NCBI RefSeq assembly: GCF_030814215.1
Contig: NZ_JAUSUT010000001.1
Span: 1,488,001-1,552,000 of the forward strand
From: Amycolatopsis thermophila
GTDB taxonomy: Bacteria > Actinomycetota > Actinomycetes > Mycobacteriales > Pseudonocardiaceae
Length of the DNA stretch: 64,000 nt
Reading direction: 5' to 3'
Shown: piece after piece, positions 45,327-54,641 of the stretch
Layout: each line of letters begins with the position of its first letter
How positions within the stretch are numbered: the stretch's first letter is position 1
Program-made: the position numbers and the translations under genes
Notes under the pieces: model-generated
Database searches by the model: none
What the model was told of the DNA's origin: nothing
The model's input: only the letters and a program-made list of their open reading frames with translations

Positions 45327-48046
45327 CGGCCGGACTCCTCGTCGTCCAGGGAACCGCTGATCCGGCCTACCGAGCCCGCCGTCTCGAAGATGTCGCCGTC
45401 CACGCGGTAGGCACGCGACGTCCGTTCCGGATCGTCACCGCCCTGCGCAGCGCCGCCACCCATCGGGGGCATCATGCTCATCCCGCCGTCGTCACCGGCC
45501 ACCCCGCTCCCGGCCGGATCGAGCCCGGGCGCGGTGCCCAACGTCGCCCCCGCTGCCGCGGGCACCGGCTGGTCGAGTGCGCGGGGGTCGCCGAGCGAGC
45601 CGCTGACGGCCGCCGCTGGAGCGAGCCCGTCCGCGACACCGCCGACGGCATGAGCCGGGACGGTGGTGCCCGATTCGGCCGGGAGGCCAGGCTGGGCTAC
45701 TCCGGCATCGCCGGCCAACCCGACGGACTGGCCACTCCCCACCGGACCACCGGTAACGCCCTGCGCCGTCCCCCCATCAATGCCGCCGGCCTGAGCCACT
45801 CCGGCATCGCCGGCCAACCCGACGGACTGGCCACTCCCCACTGGACCACCGGTAACGCCGTGCGGCGTCCCCACGTCAATGCCGCCGGCCTGAGCCACTC
45901 CGGCATCGCCGGCCAACCCCGCGGACTGCGCACCCGCCACCGGACCACCGGCAACGCCCTGCGCCGTCCCCACGTCAATGCCGCCGGCCTGAGCCACTCC
46001 GGCATCGCCGGCCAACCCCGCGGACTGCGCACCCGCCACCGGACCACCGGCAACGCCCTGCGCCGTCCCCACATCAGTGCCGCCGGGCTGCACCAGTCCG
46101 GCATCGCCGGCCAACCCGACGGACTGCGCACTCCCCACTGGACCACCGGTCACGCCCTGCGCCGTCCCCGCCTCGGTGAGGCCGGCGGGACCGCCCGACG
46201 TGCCGTCCGTGGTGAGTCCGGCGGAGTGGGCCGAGCCAGTCACGCCGGTGCTGCCGCCCTGCCCCGGGGACAGCGCTCCGCCGTTCGAGGCCAGGGGGTT
46301 CACCGCTCCGGGACCCGCTGGCGGCATCGGTGTGCTGGCCAGGGGCTCCTCGCCGAGGGTGTAGGTCGTCGGGGTGCCGGTGCCGTCGTCGATGGTGACC
46401 ACTGTCGCGCCAGCCGGGCCCTCGGGGCGTTCCGCGGTGATGCGGAGGCCACCGTCGTCGATGTGGATCTTCCCGTCGGCGCCGGGGGTGTACGCGGAGG
46501 GCTGCGACGGATCGGCCGCACCCCAGTTGAGCTGGTAGTCCTTCGCCTCTCCCGGACCGGTGTCGATCGTGATGCCCATGCGCCCGTTCCGGTCCGGCTC
46601 GGACATCTCGATCCTGCTGTCGCCCCGCTGGACCGTCAGCGTGTCGCGCTCGCCGGGCTCCGGTGGGACAACGGGAGGAGCGGCCGCCGGGCCGGCGGGG
46701 GCCGGCGGCACAACAGCCGGAGCGGCCGGGGGCACGGCGCCCGCACCTCCGCCGGAGCCGGCCGGACCACCACCGGCGCCGCCGCCCGAACCGCCCGAGC
46801 CCCCAGAGCTCCCAGAGCCGCCGGAACCACCGCGCGCGGCCGTCCTGGCCGGCGGCGCAGCGGCAGCCTCACCTACCGCCGCGAACGGGTTGTCCGGCAC
46901 CTTCTGCAGCTCCGTGTTCAGCGCCGACCACTGGCTCGCCACGGCGACACGGGTGTTCTCGCACATCGTCTGGAAGTCCCCGACGAACCGGGAAAACCAG
47001 GTGCAGAAATCAGTCAGCTGCTGCTTCGCCCACGCCTGCACGGCGTCGAGCAGCTCGTCCGACATGCCGAAGCTCTCGCCGGCCATCAGCTGCCCGGCCA
47101 GCGGCGACCGCGTCGCCAGCAGGTAACCGAGGAGGTGCTTGAAGTCGTCCGCGCTGGCATTGCGGCCCAGTTCGGCGATCCGCGCGAGGCGATCCATCTC
47201 CTGCGCCGTCAGCCCACCGTTCTGCGGCCACACCTGGAACGAGAACCGCAGCACCCACGACGCCTTTTCGCGGCACGAGGCGGCGATCGCGGCGATGGTC
47301 CGGTTGATCACGTCCGCCGCGTGCTCGAGCGTCTGCTCGACCGTCTTCACCCCGTCGCCGAACTTCGCCCAGGACGCCGAAGCCGCGTTCTTCCCGTCGC
47401 CCTCCCACTGGCCGAACAGGTTCTGCATCGCCTGGTTCTGCGTCGGCGACGCGTCCGCGACCGACTCCCGGACCTGCACGATCTCGTTCACCCCGGCGGC
47501 GAACTTGTCGAACGGGATGTCGCGCTGCTCGTCGTACCGGTCGAGGATGTCCTGCTGCAACCCGAAATCCGGCAGGCCCGGCGCCACGATCGCGCGCGCC
47601 TTGCGGTAGACCGGCAGCCAGTTGCGGAACGTGTCCAGGCCGGCGACCGCGGTGTCGAGGATCTCGTTCGAGTTCCCGGCACCCGCGGCGATGTCCGAGG
47701 CCTTGCCGGTCAACCCGTCGAGACGCGCCTTCCCGTCGCCGACCGCGCGCTTTTCGGCCTCGCGCGCAGCATCCAGGTTCGCGTCGTGCTGCCCCTGCGC
47801 CTTCGAATACGCGTCGTAGGCGTACGGGCCGTCGCGCAGATCCGTGGCGTCGAAACCGAAACGGTCCTGGTACTGCTCCAGGAGCTGCTTCTTCTGGTTG
47901 TCGTTGGTGAAGCCGTAGACCACCGGGTCGACGTTGTCGATCGCGTCGAAGTAGCGGGTCAGCAGCGTGCGCTTGGTGTCGTCGTCGATCTTCGGGTCGT
48001 CGACGAGCTGCTGGACCTCCTGGATCGTGGGAAGCCGCTGCGCCAT
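45323..48046 (-). CDS. Large repeat-containing putative type VII secretion substrate
   Basis: A 907-residue protein. Residues 1-430 are helical, with coiled segments and a WXG100-like stretch (FGQWEGDGKNAASASWAKFGDGVKTVEQTLEHAADVINRTI). A Gly/Ser-rich linker follows, then a small beta-rich domain (RDTLTVQRGDSRIEMSEPDRNGRMGITIDTG). The C-terminal third holds nearly five tandem 33-residue repeats (GLAGDAGVAQAGG core) in a Gly/Ala/Pro-rich chain. No signal peptide is visible. It follows an EspC-like gene (TGATG overlap), which supports export by a type VII system. The function is unknown. Confidence 0.78.
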   Translation of the reverse strand: MAQRLPTIQEVQQLVDDPKIDDDTKRTLLTRYFDAIDNVDPVVYGFTNDNQKKQLLEQYQDRFGFDATDLRDGPYAYDAYSKAQGQHDANLDAAREAEKRAVGDGKARLDGLTGKASDIAAGAGNSNEILDTAVAGLDTFRNWLPVYRKARAIVAPGLPDFGLQQDILDRYDEQRDIPFDKFAAGVNEIVQVRESVADASPTQNQAMQNLFGQWEGDGKNAASASWAKFGDGVKTVEQTLEHAADVINRTIAAIAASCREKASWVLRFSFQVWPQNGGLTAQEMDRLARIAELGRNASADDFKHLLGYLLATRSPLAGQLMAGESFGMSDELLDAVQAWAKQQLTDFCTWFSRFVGDFQTMCENTRVAVASQWSALNTELQKVPDNPFAAVGEAAAAPPARTAARGGSGGSGSSGGSGGSGGGAGGGPAGSGGGAGAVPPAAPAVVPPAPAGPAAAPPVVPPEPGERDTLTVQRGDSRIEMSEPDRNGRMGITIDTGPGEAKDYQLNWGAADPSQPSAYTPGADGKIHIDDGGLRITAERPEGPAGATVVTIDDGTGTPTTYTLGEEPLASTPMPPAGPGAVNPLASNGGALSPGQGGSTGVTGSAHSAGLTTDGTSGGPAGLTEAGTAQGVTGGPVGSAQSVGLAGDAGLVQPGGTDVGTAQGVAGGPVAGAQSAGLAGDAGVAQAGGIDVGTAQGVAGGPVAGAQSAGLAGDAGVAQAGGIDVGTPHGVTGGPVGSGQSVGLAGDAGVAQAGGIDGGTAQGVTGGPVGSGQSVGLAGDAGVAQPGLPAESGTTVPAHAVGGVADGLAPAAAVSGSLGDPRALDQPVPAAAGATLGTAPGLDPAGSGVAGDDGGMSMMPPMGGGAAQGGDDPERTSRAYRVDGDIFETAGSVGRISGSLDDEESGR
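45690..46180 (-). repeat. Five tandem 99-bp repeats inside the 907-residue gene
   Basis: The segment GGCATCGCCGGCCAACC recurs at 45704, 45803, 45902, 46001 and 46100, exactly 99 bases apart each time. The units keep frame and encode 33-residue repeats with only a few changes, a sign of recent unequal recombination. Confidence 0.95.
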
Positions 48047-48354
48047 CAGCTCGCCGCCGTCCGCACGTCGCGCTGGGTCTGGTCGTCGGCCGTGGCGTAG
48101 GACTTGCCCGCACCCGTCAGGTTGTCGGCGTAGACACCGGAGGCCCGCACGTAACTGTCCACACAGGCCACCAGCCGCTGCATCCCGGCGCGGTAGCCCT
48201 CGAACGACTCGTGGTGCTTGCGGCCGAAGTCCTCGGCCTTGATCTGCACGTCCCTGAGGTTCGGCAGCGTGTATTTCAGCTGTGAGCCGGGCTCGTCGCG
48301 GACCGTGCCCGCGGCGGCGTTCAGCTGCTGTGGATCGACCTGGTACCCGGCCAC
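48046..48354 (-). CDS. EspC-like/WXG100-superfamily protein
   Basis: A 102-residue all-helical protein beginning VAGYQVDPQQLNAAAGTVRDEPGSQLKYTL and ending in a long helix (DSYVRASGVYADNLTGAGKSYATADDQTQRDVRTAAS). The pattern fits the EspC-type branch of small type VII substrates. GGGGGAG precedes the GTG. It is the first gene of a three-gene operon and would form a helical hairpin for export. Confidence 0.8.
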   Translation of the reverse strand: MAGYQVDPQQLNAAAGTVRDEPGSQLKYTLPNLRDVQIKAEDFGRKHHESFEGYRAGMQRLVACVDSYVRASGVYADNLTGAGKSYATADDQTQRDVRTAAS

Positions 48355-48426
48355 GACGGCTCCCCCTCACTCCGTGTCGTCGTCAGCACAGAATGTACCC
48401 ACCGGGTACGACAATCCGCAGTCGGT

Positions 48427-49761
48427 TCAGCAGACCGACGACACGACACCCGCGAGGCGGTCCGCGGCGGCCTGGGCGGTGTCCTGCGCCGGCGCCTCCA
48501 CCATCACCCGCACCAGCTGCTCGGTGCCCGACGGGCGCAGCAGGACGCGGCCCTCGTCGCCCAGCTCGGCCTCCACGGCCTCGACCGCTTCGCGCACGAC
48601 CTCGGATCCGGCGACCGTCGCCTTGTCCGTGACCCGCACGTTCACCAGCACCTGCGGCAGCTTGCGCATGACCCCGGCCAGCTCGGCCAGCGGCTTGCCG
48701 GTGGACGCGACGCGGCTCATCACCCGCAGCGCGGTGAGCAGGCCGTCGCCGGTGGTGGCCAGCGCCGGGAACACCACGTGACCCGACTGCTCGCCGCCCA
48801 GCGCGTAGCCGCCGGCGCGCAGCTCCTCCAGGACGTACCGGTCGCCGACGGCCGTGGTGCGCAGCTTGACCTGGTGGTCCCGCATCGCCAGGTGCAGGCC
48901 CAGGTTGCTCATCACGGTCGCGACCAGGGTGTCGTGCGTCAGCTCACCGGCCTCGGCCATCGCCAGCGCCAGGATCGCCATGATCTGGTCGCCGTCCACC
49001 AGCTCACCCGAGGCGTCCACGGCCAGGCAGCGGTCCGCGTCGCCGTCGTGCGCGATGCCCAGGTCGGCGCCGTGCTCGACCACCATCGCCTGCAGCTTCT
49101 CGGGGTGCGTGGAACCGCAGCCGTCGTTGATGTTGATGCCGTCCGGCTCGGAGTGCATCGCGATGACCTCGGCGCCGGCCTTGCGGTAGACCTCCGGCGC
49201 GGCGAACGAGGCCGCCCCGTTGGCGCAGTCGACGACGATCCGCAGGCCGGTCAACGGGTGCGGGGTCGCCGCGAGCAGGTGGTTCGTGTAGCGGTCGAGC
49301 GCGTCGTCGACGTCGCTGACGCGGCCGATCGCCGCCCCGGTCGGGCGGGGGCCGTCGCCGGTCAGGCCGGCCTCGATCTCGTCCTCGATGCCGTCCGGCA
49401 GCTTGTGCCCACCGGAGGCGAAGAGCTTGATGCCGTTGTCCGGCATGGGGTTGTGCGACGCCGAGATCATCACGCCCAGGTCCGCCTCGAGCGCGCCGAC
49501 CAGGTGCGCGACGGCGGGAGTGGGCTGCACCCCGACGCGCAGGACGTCCGCGCCGGCGGACGCGAGACCGGCCACCACCGCCGCCTCCAGCATCTCGCCG
49601 CTCGCGCGGGGGTCACGCCCGACGACCGCCACCGGGCGGTGCGAGCGGTCGTGCGCGGCGAGCACGCGGGCCGCGCTGGCCGCGACGGACAACGCCAGCT
49701 CCGGCGTCAGCTCCGCATTGGCCAGACCCCGTACCCCGTCGGTGCCGAAAAGGCGAGCCAT
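48427..49761 (-). CDS. glmM: Phosphoglucosamine mutase
   Basis: A 444-residue enzyme converting GlcN-6-P to GlcN-1-P. It begins [15 protein letters not shown]. The phosphorylated serine lies in [13 protein letters not shown], the Mg-binding loop is [16 protein letters not shown] recognises the sugar and [15 protein letters not shown] binds phosphate. GAGGAGAGG precedes the ATG. M. tuberculosis mrsA (Rv3441c) lies at the same place beside rpsI-rplM. Confidence 0.97.
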   Translation of the reverse strand: MARLFGTDGVRGLANAELTPELALSVAASAARVLAAHDRSHRPVAVVGRDPRASGEMLEAAVVAGLASAGADVLRVGVQPTPAVAHLVGALEADLGVMISASHNPMPDNGIKLFASGGHKLPDGIEDEIEAGLTGDGPRPTGAAIGRVSDVDDALDRYTNHLLAATPHPLTGLRIVVDCANGAASFAAPEVYRKAGAEVIAMHSEPDGININDGCGSTHPEKLQAMVVEHGADLGIAHDGDADRCLAVDASGELVDGDQIMAILALAMAEAGELTHDTLVATVMSNLGLHLAMRDHQVKLRTTAVGDRYVLEELRAGGYALGGEQSGHVVFPALATTGDGLLTALRVMSRVASTGKPLAELAGVMRKLPQVLVNVRVTDKATVAGSEVVREAVEAVEAELGDEGRVLLRPSGTEQLVRVMVEAPAQDTAQAAADRLAGVVSSVC

Positions 49762-49917
49762 CTCATCCTCTCCTCGAGCCGTGCAACCCGGACAACCTAG
49801 CGTCCTCCCGTTCGACGGTAACGCTCCCCATGGACATCGCCGGAGGGGTGCTTTCCGCTGCACGAACGCGCATTCCGCACGTGACAGATCCGGCCGGGAT
49901 GTCACTTGAACCGGCAA

Positions 49918-49955
49918 CGAAAAGGCGCCCACCCGGTACCGGATGGGCGCCTTCG
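49918..49955 (-). terminator. Rho-independent terminator after rpsI
   Basis: AAGGCGCCC (49922-49930) pairs with 49945-49953. In minus-strand sense the stem is followed by TTTTC, giving a short T-run. It lies 20 bases beyond the rpsI stop. Confidence 0.75.
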
Positions 49956-49972
49956 CGTCGAACTGGCGCAGG

Positions 49973-50463
<491 letters not shown>

Positions 50464-50467
<4 letters not shown>

Positions 50468-50916
50468 TGGGCGACCTGCGCGATCTTGGTGATCTGGAAC
50501 GGCTGCGGCTGCTGCGCGGCGTGCGGGTGCTGCGGGCCGGCGTAGACCTTCAGCTTCTTGGCCTGGGCGCGGCCGAGCTTGTTCTTCGGCAGCATGCCCT
50601 TGACGACCTTCTCCAGCAGCCGGTCGGGCCGGGTGTCGAGCAGTTCGCCGAACGAGCGCTTGCGCAGACCGCCGGGGTAACCGCTGTGCCGGTACGCGAA
50701 CTTCTGGTCGCGCTTGTTGCCGGTCAGACGGACCTTCTCGGCGTTGACGATGATGACGAAGTCACCGGTGTCCACGTGAGGTGCATACGTGGGCTTGTGC
50801 TTGCCGCGCAGCAGCGTGGCGACCTCGGTCGCGAGCCGGCCGAGCACGACATCCTCGGCATCGATCACATGCCAGGCACGGGTGACATCGCCAGGCTTAG
50901 GGCTGTACGTGGGCAA
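50464..50916 (-). CDS. rplM: 50S ribosomal protein uL13 (L13)
   Basis: A 150-residue protein with the L13 core ([74 protein letters not shown]). The start is TTG 50916 with GAGGTAG upstream; there is no ATG or GTG nearby that keeps the conserved N-terminus. The 190 bases upstream, up to the lipoprotein gene, hold its promoter and leader. Confidence 0.96.
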
Positions 50917-51106
50917 GGGTCTACCTCGTGGTCAACGGTGCGTTTGGGGTCGAGTGCGTACCCAGCGCGGACGCTTGCTGCACGCACAACGACATATGAA
51001 GATACCCGCCGGGTTCGGCGACCTTGAAGGCGGGGTGTCCCCGGCTTACATACTAGGGTTACGCGCAGTCGACAACACGGCAATCCGCCTGGAGGGGGCC
51101 ACCGGC

Positions 51107-52009
51107 GTGTCCGCGCGTACGAGATCCAGCTTACCGAGGTTGACCGCGGTGCTCGCCACTGCCGGATTGCTCGCCGCGACCCTCACCGCGTGCGGCAGCG
51201 CCCGCGCCGGGACGCCCGTCCCGAACGGCGAGGACGCCGCCGCGTACGTGAGCGCGAAGTTCGACAACACGCTGGACGCGCTGTCCGACACCCTCTACGC
51301 GAACGACACGCGCAAGACCAGGCTCGACACGATCGTGCGGTTCGACGAGAAGCGCATCAACCAGACGATCAGCTCGGTGCAGCTCGGGCACCCGCCCGCG
51401 CGGCTGAGCCGCAACCACTCCAACCTGGACCCGAACGAGTACCTCGACGTCTACCACCCGGCCGACAGCCCGTACGAGTACCTGCGGCTGGGTCCCGTGT
51501 ACGCGAGCCTCGCGCCGACGCCGTGGGTCCAGACGCCCTGGACCTCCGGGCAGTACAACGAGTGCTACTGGGAGGGTGCGCAGGGCATGTGCAAGCTCCT
51601 CGACGCCACGCAGGACGCCGTCGCCGCCGGGCACGCCATGAGCGCGAACCGCAAGGCCGACGGGAGCCTGGAACTGATCGCGAACGTGAGCCTGGCGAAC
51701 TTCATCGACGCCGCCGTGGTGACCTTCCCGGACTCGATCCAGCAGCAGTTCACCGCGGACATGAAGGCCCAGACCTTCCGCACGCGCGTCGCGCTGGACC
51801 CGCAGGGCAAGCTCAGCGAGATCCAGATGCAGGGCAAGATCACCGGCAACGGGCACGAACTGGAGGTCGACATCCACTACCGGCTGGACGGCACCCCCAG
51901 CGAGAACGACCTGCCCAAGCTGCCGGACCCGTCGCAGGTGACGGTGCTCGCGGACAGCGCCGCGGTGAACGACTTCTACGCCCGCATGGGCGAGATCCAG
52001 GGCAGGTGA
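51107..52009 (+). CDS. Putative lipoprotein
   Basis: A 300-residue exported protein. The signal peptide ends in the lipobox LTAC (Cys29), so it should be anchored to the outer face of the membrane. The mature part contains two cysteines close together (YNECYWEGAQGMCKLL) and mixed alpha/beta sequence. I recognise no named family. GGAGGGGG lies about 11 bases before GTG 51107. The next gene starts 7 bases after its stop, so the two are probably co-transcribed. Confidence 0.75.
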   Translation: MSARTRSSLPRLTAVLATAGLLAATLTACGSARAGTPVPNGEDAAAYVSAKFDNTLDALSDTLYANDTRKTRLDTIVRFDEKRINQTISSVQLGHPPARLSRNHSNLDPNEYLDVYHPADSPYEYLRLGPVYASLAPTPWVQTPWTSGQYNECYWEGAQGMCKLLDATQDAVAAGHAMSANRKADGSLELIANVSLANFIDAAVVTFPDSIQQQFTADMKAQTFRTRVALDPQGKLSEIQMQGKITGNGHELEVDIHYRLDGTPSENDLPKLPDPSQVTVLADSAAVNDFYARMGEIQGR

Positions 52010-52015
52010 GCCGCG

Positions 52016-53752
52016 GTGAACCAGCCCGGGTGGGGTGAACCGAACGAGCCGGGTGGCGGGCAGTGGGCGCCGCGCGGTGATGCCGGGCCCGGGCAGCCGG
52101 GTGCGGGGCCGGGTGGCCCGGGACAGCCGGGGGCCGGGCAGGGCGGTCCGGGGCAGCCGGGGGTCGGCCCGGGGCAGCCGGCCAGCGGGCCCGTGCCGGG
52201 GCAGCCGGGTGTAGGCCCGGGACAGCCGGGGCGAGGTGAACCGGGTGCTGGGCAGCCGGATGTGGGGCCGGGCGGCCCCGGACAGCCGGCGGCAGGGCAG
52301 GGCGGGCCAGGACAGCCGGATGCGGGGCCTGGTGGCCCGGGACAGCCGGCGGCAGGGCAGGGCGGGCTGGGGCAGCCGGAGGCCGGGCACGGTGGTCCGG
52401 GGCAGCCCGATCAGCCGGGGCACCTAGGGCTGGGTGAGCCGGGCGCTGGGCAGCCGGACGTGGAGCCGGGCGGCCGCGGACAGCCGGCGGCCGGGCAGGG
52501 CGGGCCGGGGCAGCCGGCCAGCGGGCCCGTGCCGGGGCAGCCGGGCGCGGGGCAGCAGGCGCCGGGGCAAGCCACTGGTGGGCAGCTCCCAGGTGGGCCG
52601 ACGGGTGGAGCGGCGCCCCAGGGTTGGGGACAGCCCGCCCAGCAGGCTCAGTGGGCCGGGCCGCAGGGGCAGTGGAGCCCTCCGCAGGGCGGCGCACAGC
52701 CCGCCTCTGGTGAACAGCCCGCGTGGGGCGCCCACCCGGGACAGGCCGCGCAGGGCGCCCAGACTGCCTCCGGTGCACAGCCAGGACAGGGCGGGCCCGC
52801 ACAGGGCCTCCAGCGGGGACACGGCGGGCCCGCGCAGCCGGGACAGGGCTGGCAGCCGGCGCAGGGTGCGCCGCCGGCAGTGGCTCAGGGGCCGTGGAGC
52901 GGTCCGGTCCAACAACAGGGCCCCGCAGGCGGACCGGTAGCCCAACCCGGCTACCCGGGTGGTCCAGTCCAGCAGCACGGCCCCACGAGCGGGCCCTTCC
53001 CCCAAGGAACACCGGCCGGACCGTTCACCCAACCCGGCACCGCCAGCGGGCCGGCGTCCCAAGCCACGCCCAACGGAACCACCCACCCTGGCCCCGCGAG
53101 CGGACCGGTGGCCCAACCCGGCTACCCGGGTGGTCAGCAGCACGGCACCCCCAGCGGACCCATCCCCCAAGGAACACCGCACGGACCGTTCACCCAACCC
53201 GGCACCGCCAGCGGGCCGGCGTCCCAAGCAACGCCCAACGGAACCACCCACCCTGGCCCCGCAAGCGGACCGGTCCCACTACCCGGCTACCCGGGTGGTC
53301 CAGTCCAGCAGCACGGTCCCCCGAGCGGGCCGCTTCCAGAGCAGGGGGCGTCCCCGGCGCAGGGCACTCCGTTCGGCGGCGGGCAACGGTGGCAGCCCAG
53401 CTATGGCGGGTTCGGCGCGTTCGCCGAGCAGAAACCCAAGCGCTCCAAGAAACCGTTCCTCATCGCCGGGGCTGCGGTCGTCGTGCTCGTGGGGGCCGGC
53501 CTCGGCGCCTGGCTGCTCGGCGCGTTCCAGGGTGACACGCTCGACCAGGCCGCCGTCCAGGACGGGGTCATGCAGGTTCTGCGCGAGGACTTCGGCGAGG
53601 GCGACGTCAAGAACGCGCAATGCCCCGAGGACCAGCCGGTCAAGACGGGGACCACCTTCGAATGCACGGTGACCGTTGCGGGACAGCCGAAGAAGGTCAC
53701 GGTTCGCGTCCTCAACGACCAGGCCCAGTACGAAGTCGGCATGCCGCGCTGA
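52016..53752 (+). CDS. Collagen-like repeat membrane protein with DUF4333-like domain
   Basis: A 578-residue protein. Residues 1-470 are Gly/Pro/Gln-rich repeats (many GQPGAGPGGPGQP-like units, then two long 55-residue units at 53021 and 53186, 165 bases apart). One membrane helix follows (FLIAGAAVVVLVGAGLGAWLLGAF). The outer C-terminal domain (DTLDQAAVQDGVMQVLREDFGEGDVKNAQCPEDQPVKTGTTFECTVTVAGQPKKVTVRV) looks like DUF4333, with its two cysteines. The repeats would lie inside the cell. The GTG start is 7 bases after the lipoprotein stop. Confidence 0.8.
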   Translation: MNQPGWGEPNEPGGGQWAPRGDAGPGQPGAGPGGPGQPGAGQGGPGQPGVGPGQPASGPVPGQPGVGPGQPGRGEPGAGQPDVGPGGPGQPAAGQGGPGQPDAGPGGPGQPAAGQGGLGQPEAGHGGPGQPDQPGHLGLGEPGAGQPDVEPGGRGQPAAGQGGPGQPASGPVPGQPGAGQQAPGQATGGQLPGGPTGGAAPQGWGQPAQQAQWAGPQGQWSPPQGGAQPASGEQPAWGAHPGQAAQGAQTASGAQPGQGGPAQGLQRGHGGPAQPGQGWQPAQGAPPAVAQGPWSGPVQQQGPAGGPVAQPGYPGGPVQQHGPTSGPFPQGTPAGPFTQPGTASGPASQATPNGTTHPGPASGPVAQPGYPGGQQHGTPSGPIPQGTPHGPFTQPGTASGPASQATPNGTTHPGPASGPVPLPGYPGGPVQQHGPPSGPLPEQGASPAQGTPFGGGQRWQPSYGGFGAFAEQKPKRSKKPFLIAGAAVVVLVGAGLGAWLLGAFQGDTLDQAAVQDGVMQVLREDFGEGDVKNAQCPEDQPVKTGTTFECTVTVAGQPKKVTVRVLNDQAQYEVGMPR

Positions 53753-53767
53753 CGCACGAACGTGAAA

Positions 53768-53796
53768 AAGGGCCCCGGCGCGAAACCGGGGCCCTT
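53768..53796. terminator. Bidirectional terminator before the ESX locus
   Basis: A perfect 11-bp stem (AAGGGCCCCGG, 53768-53778, with 53786-53796) and 7-base loop between convergent genes, with an A-run on the left that reads as T-run for the minus strand. Confidence 0.8.
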
Positions 53797-53812
53797 CTCC
53801 ACGACGCGGTGA

Positions 53813-54106
53813 TCAGCCGCCGAACATCCGGGTGACGCCGGTGTCCGTCGCCTGGTAGCCGTCGGCGATCTGCGGCAGCGCGGTGGCGATGCGGGCGAGA
53901 AGGCCCTTCATGTCCTCCAGCGCCTGGTTCCACTCGACCTGACGGTCGTGCCACGCGTCCTTCGCGTCACCGCTCCAGCTGTCGGTCAGCGGCGCGATGT
54001 CCGACTTCAGCTTCTCGAACAGGTTCTCCAGCTCACCACCGGTCTTCTGGCAGTCCTGTGCCGCCTGGTGGATCGTGGCGTAATCGACCTTCATCGGGCC
54101 CGACAT
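53813..54106 (-). CDS. WXG100-family protein (EsxT position)
   Basis: A 97-residue helical-hairpin protein with the WXG turn in LTDSWSGDAKDAWHDRQVEWNQALEDM. Such proteins are exported by type VII systems as heterodimers. With the gene upstream it forms the Esx pair of an ESX-4 locus, in the place of M. tuberculosis esxT (Rv3444c). A YxxxD/E-like C-terminal signal is not obvious in this member. Confidence 0.9.
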   Translation of the reverse strand: MSGPMKVDYATIHQAAQDCQKTGGELENLFEKLKSDIAPLTDSWSGDAKDAWHDRQVEWNQALEDMKGLLARIATALPQIADGYQATDTGVTRMFGG

Positions 54107-54158
54107 GATTGTCCTCTCTGGTCTGGAAGTCAGTGGGGTGACGGCGCGCAGGCCGCGA

Positions 54159-54476
54159 TCACAGGCCTTCGAGCGCGGCCTGGAGCGAGCTCAGCTGCTG
54201 GTTGACGTCCTGGTCCTGCGTCTCGTACTGGACACCGGAGGACTTCAGCATTTCGGCGATGTGCTCGAGCGCGTCGTTCAGCTTCTTCGACTTCTGCCCG
54301 AAGGCGTCCATGACCTCCTGGAAGACCTTCGCCGCCGGACCGGTCCAGCCCGCCTGCGTGGCCTCGATGTTGTTGGCCAGCTGCATCAGGTTCTGGTCCA
54401 TCGCCAGCTTGGTCTCGGTGACCTTCGAGTGCGCGTCCGCAAACTGTGCCGGATCCCCGGTGAAACCGCCTGCCAT
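54159..54476 (-). CDS. WXG100-family protein (EsxU position)
   Basis: A 105-residue partner WXG100 protein with the turn NNIEATQAGWTGPAAKVFQEVMDAFGQ. The C-terminal YETQDQD may be the type VII YxxxD/E-type export signal. ATG 54476 is chosen, with AAGGGGG about 11 bases upstream. It is the first gene of the Esx pair and matches M. tuberculosis esxU (Rv3445c) by position. Confidence 0.9.
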   Translation of the reverse strand: MAGGFTGDPAQFADAHSKVTETKLAMDQNLMQLANNIEATQAGWTGPAAKVFQEVMDAFGQKSKKLNDALEHIAEMLKSSGVQYETQDQDVNQQLSSLQAALEGL

Positions 54477-54641
54477 GAGGAGATACCCCCTTCGTTCGTG
54501 GTGTCGTCCGCAACGATCCCAACCGCCTTGCGGACCTACGACGACGACCTTGCCATGCCCGGTTCCGCCTTGTCCCGCTTTGCGCGGAAGTAGTTGCGAG
54601 AGTGAATGCACAGCTCACCCGGACGAGTGCGCCGCCGTTTT

